Assembly: GCF_003597395.2 (NCBI RefSeq)
Contig: NC_133771.1
Coordinates: 134,972,923 to 135,036,922, forward strand
Direction: 5' to 3'
Length of the DNA: 64,000 nucleotides
From: Chelonoidis abingdonii
Lineage: Eukaryota > Chordata > Testudines > Testudinidae
In this document: one piece after another, positions 61,192 through 64,000 of the stretch
Layout of the letters: each line of letters opens with the position of its first letter
Numbering within the stretch: position 1 is the stretch's first letter
Notes under the pieces: model-generated
The model's database searches: none
Told to the model about the DNA's origin: nothing
Seen by the model: only the letters and a program-made list of their open reading frames with translations
Position numbers and translations under genes: made by a program

Positions 61192-61965
61192 TTAGAGATA
61201 AAATGCAAATGAATTGCAAAAAAATGCAAATACTAATCCTTACTTCTTACAATTAAATGTTAAAAGGCTTACTTGGAGTCACATGCATTCTTACTTGCAC
61301 AGAAGCTTTGTGCTAGAAAAGAATAAGTTAGCATTTCAATTGTAAGAGATTTAGTAAGGGTGAATCTCTGTGTGGGTAGTCAGTTATTGTCTCAATTTTC
61401 CAATTAAATGTAATGACTAGCTAAGTCACAACACTTACAAAAGCCTGAAACTGTTCACATTGCACTGAAATGATAGTATCTTATATTTACATAGTGTCTG
61501 TCATGCTGAAAAATCCCCAAATGATATCTAAACTAGCAATTTCTTAACTCTAAACCTGAAATGTTTACAAACTTTGTAGTGTCAGCTACAGTTAAAATAT
61601 ATTAGAACTTTCATTACAAACCCCTGTTTGTATAGTCTTGTAACATTGTGTCACAATTTCTTTTGGGGCTGAAAGCATCCATTCACTAACTTAACCCAGA
61701 AGTGAACATTTCTGGAAAAATTCTTTTACTCATTTTGAGTTACGAGACGGTGAAAAAAAAAATAGGTACTTTCACCATTGTATGACAACTTTAAGATAAT
61801 GTTTTGTTTATGAATAATTTAAATGGGTGAATTTTACAACATATTTGAACTAGAATTCTAGCCATAAGACTAAGCAACTTTAACTCCACCCCTTTGTGCA
61901 TATGTACTACAATTATCTTTACATGACCACACATTATTTCTCAAAGTATAAAACATGGCATTTGA

Positions 61966-62098
61966 TAACCTTGTATTTAGCTGTGATACTCTGAACACCT
62001 TTCCTAGAGCTGAGGAAGAGCTCTCTGAAAGCTTGTCTCTTTCACCAACAGAAGTTTGGTCCAATAAAAGATATTATCTCACCCATCTTGTTTACTTG
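61966..62098 (+). repeat. Turtle-type short interspersed repeat
   Basis: gctgaggaagagctctctga, aagcttgtctctttcacc, aacagaagtttggtccaata and aaagatattatctcacccat: a familiar short dispersed sequence of turtle and crocodilian genomes. Family name not asserted. Confidence 0.65.
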
Positions 62099-62582
62099 CT
62101 AACAACCTTAGACACATGCAGTATCTTGCACAACCATATAGATGTAACACACATAAAAGTGCATTAAATTATTTCTCTGAAAAGTACACATGAAGGCCCT
62201 GTTCCTATAATTGCATCCACGGAAGCAGACCCTTGCCCCTGCATAGAGCTTCAATGACCTTTGCCCCCTCACAGATAAAATTGCATGATCAGGCTCTAGA
62301 GTATATTTAACCAACAGACTACAGATGAAGAACAGCAAAACTGTCTAATTGTCAACAGCACTATGTTTTGTGTTATGTTATGGGTGATGTAACTTCCGGA
62401 ACTCTTTCAATACTATATCAACCAGCACGGCTTCATTAAAATAGCTTGTGGAAAATATACTATGAGCCAGATGATCCTTTGCTGCTGTTAATTGACATAG
62501 CTGCATTCAAGCAAATGGAGCTATGCCAATTTACACTAGCTGAAGATCTTGTCATTGGTCTCTTACTACAATGTTAGCACTT

Positions 62583-62822
62583 AGGCCCAGATCCACAAAG
62601 GTATTTAGGTATTCTCTCTCTCTCTTTCTGCCTCAGTAACTGTTTAAATATTTATCTACAGTACAATAGTAGATTACTTTGAAATCTCAGGTGCCAAGTG
62701 AGTTCAGGGACCTACAGAGTTTGGCAGGAGTACTGTGGCTCGCAGTGGAGTCAGAACTGGGATTTAGATACCTAATTTTGTTGTTTAGGCACCTATCTAC
62801 CTTTGCAGATGTGGGTCAAAGT
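62583..62822. repeat. Palindromic short repeat (AGGTGCC family), copy 2
   Basis: ggcccagatccacaaaggta, tttaggtattct, and on the other end gtttaggcacctatctacc plus tttgcagatgtgggtc. Inverted ends over about 25 bp. Confidence 0.6.
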
Positions 62823-63129
62823 TACCATTTATTCTCTGCTTGATCCTGAGGGAAAGTGATTGACAGCTACCCTGACAAGGGCACAGCTTACTTCGCCCTT
62901 GTGCAGCTCTGCTTTACCCAACCCCTCCCATGCTCTACCTGTCCTCCGCCCCTCCCTCCCTATGCACATGCTCAACTGGGAGAGGGAAGACATTGGGTAT
63001 GCTGCTCCTTCTGCTCTATTTCCTATGCTTTGACCGATGAGATAGGAAGCTCTAACACAACCACAGGAGGGTCTTACCTTAGGGGTAGGCACAAATTGGC
63101 CTATAATGGGACATAGCATTGAAGGCTTA

Positions 63130-64000
63130 AGGAAGAATCAGCCCTAATGTTTACCCTCCTGTTCATGGAAATGTTCTATATTAAGCCCAATTACATGCAT
63201 TGTACTGGTACCAAATTTGAAAATAGAATATCCTCTACTACAATTAACTTGTAACTAATCTAATAGGAAGAGCTATAATAATTATATTATTGCTGTCAGT
63301 ACTTATATATATGTTTTTTCAGCTTCCTACTCAAATTCTTGGCATTTCACAAAATTTGAAGTAACAATGTGTGGTCCAAAAGTTTACCAGGCTCATTGAG
63401 CCAAATCCTTATCTCTTGATATGGTCCCTGTGTGCCACCAGAGCATCACAAAGGGGCTGGTGAAGATTCCCACAGTTTTACATTCCTTTTGGTCATGTAC
63501 CTGTACCTCACCAACAGGACATATTTTTGCAAGCACCAGATGGAAATGTGATGGAATAGTGTGACAAAGTATGGAGAACGTGGGGCTTGAGCGTGATGTG
63601 CTCTGCCAATCAGTGGCTAGTGGAATGGTCCCAAGAGGTCAGATGTGCCTCAGCCACAAAACAAAGACGACTATAGTTAGTCCATGACAAAAATATAATT
63701 GCCACCACTCCAACATCTAATCCCATCACCAACATCAGAGCACAGTGCATCCCACAGAATGGATGGGGCCAAAAATTAGGGTTTGTCCTCTAGTTATCAT
63801 GGCAGCCATTAAATTCGGAGTCAATCCAGATCACTCATCAACTACATGGATATTAATGTGACTGAGCACATTCAGTCTCAGCTCCTCATATATAGCCACC
63901 ATGAAGAAGACCCTGTACATAAACTTGACAGAGAAACTGATCAAATAACTTGACCAAACTTTTTCACTCATTAAATAATTGTAGTTGTGCTACGGCAAGT
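63130..64000. other. TRIM67 intron, nothing recognised
   Basis: Upstream of exon A on the - strand. No exon with RING or B-box cysteine patterns and no repeat I can name. The first coding exon should lie beyond the window. Confidence 0.5.

Noticed and set aside
62829..63119. 96-residue - strand frame as a TRIM67 upstream exon
   Set aside because: No RING or B-box Cys/His spacing, and no phase-compatible donor leading into exon A.

Overview
This is vertebrate nuclear DNA, almost certainly from a turtle (Testudines). It has long introns with canonical GT/AG junctions, several CR1-type LINE 3' ends, an intact-looking MIR/CORE-SINE, and a dense set of non-autonomous DNA transposons (hAT, Tigger-like, PIF/Harbinger-like) of the kinds I associate with turtle genomes. 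There is no prokaryotic or viral coding content. Nearly every open frame in the window is a chance frame inside an intron or repeat.

Two protein-coding genes converge tail to tail. On the + strand, positions about 478-13819 carry the 3' six exons of the C1orf131 orthologue (DUF4602 family, nucleolar, ribosome-biogenesis linked); its first exon(s) lie to the left of the window. On the - strand, positions 61161-23920 carry nine exons of TRIM67, from the coiled coil/COS region through the fibronectin type III domain and the B30.2/SPRY domain to the stop codon; the RING/B-box exon(s) lie beyond the right edge. All sequential splice phases agree and join into 256 and 435 codons. The same neighbours sit next to each other in human 1q42, which supports the TRIM67 rather than TRIM9 assignment. 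The 10 kb between the two stop codons holds both 3' UTRs and old repeats.

Regions: 1-13.8 kb, C1orf131 with two large hAT insertions (1239-2969, 4173-5806), a small hAT (9255-9609), a Tigger-like element (11094-12030) and CR1 fragments; 13.8-23.9 kb, convergent 3' ends with CR1 fragments and a hairpin retroposon (16141-16292); 23.9-39.7 kb, TRIM67 SPRY and FN3 exons with several short hAT/MITE insertions; 39.7-50 kb, a long TRIM67 intron holding most of the repeat cargo, including a 1.1 kb Tigger-like element filled with inverted/tandem units; 50-64 kb, TRIM67 coiled-coil exons with a 1.0 kb G-rich hAT and a CpG-rich palindromic Harbinger-like MITE.

I did not find a novel multi-gene system. 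What stands out is structural: twelve insertions whose flanking 8-bp direct repeats can be read directly (seven perfect, five with one to three mismatches), a transposon with about 0.55 kb inverted arms carrying two opposed transposase C-termini, elements that have captured minisatellites, several short palindromic repeat families, and a possible in-frame alternative 3' splice site in the FN3 region of TRIM67.
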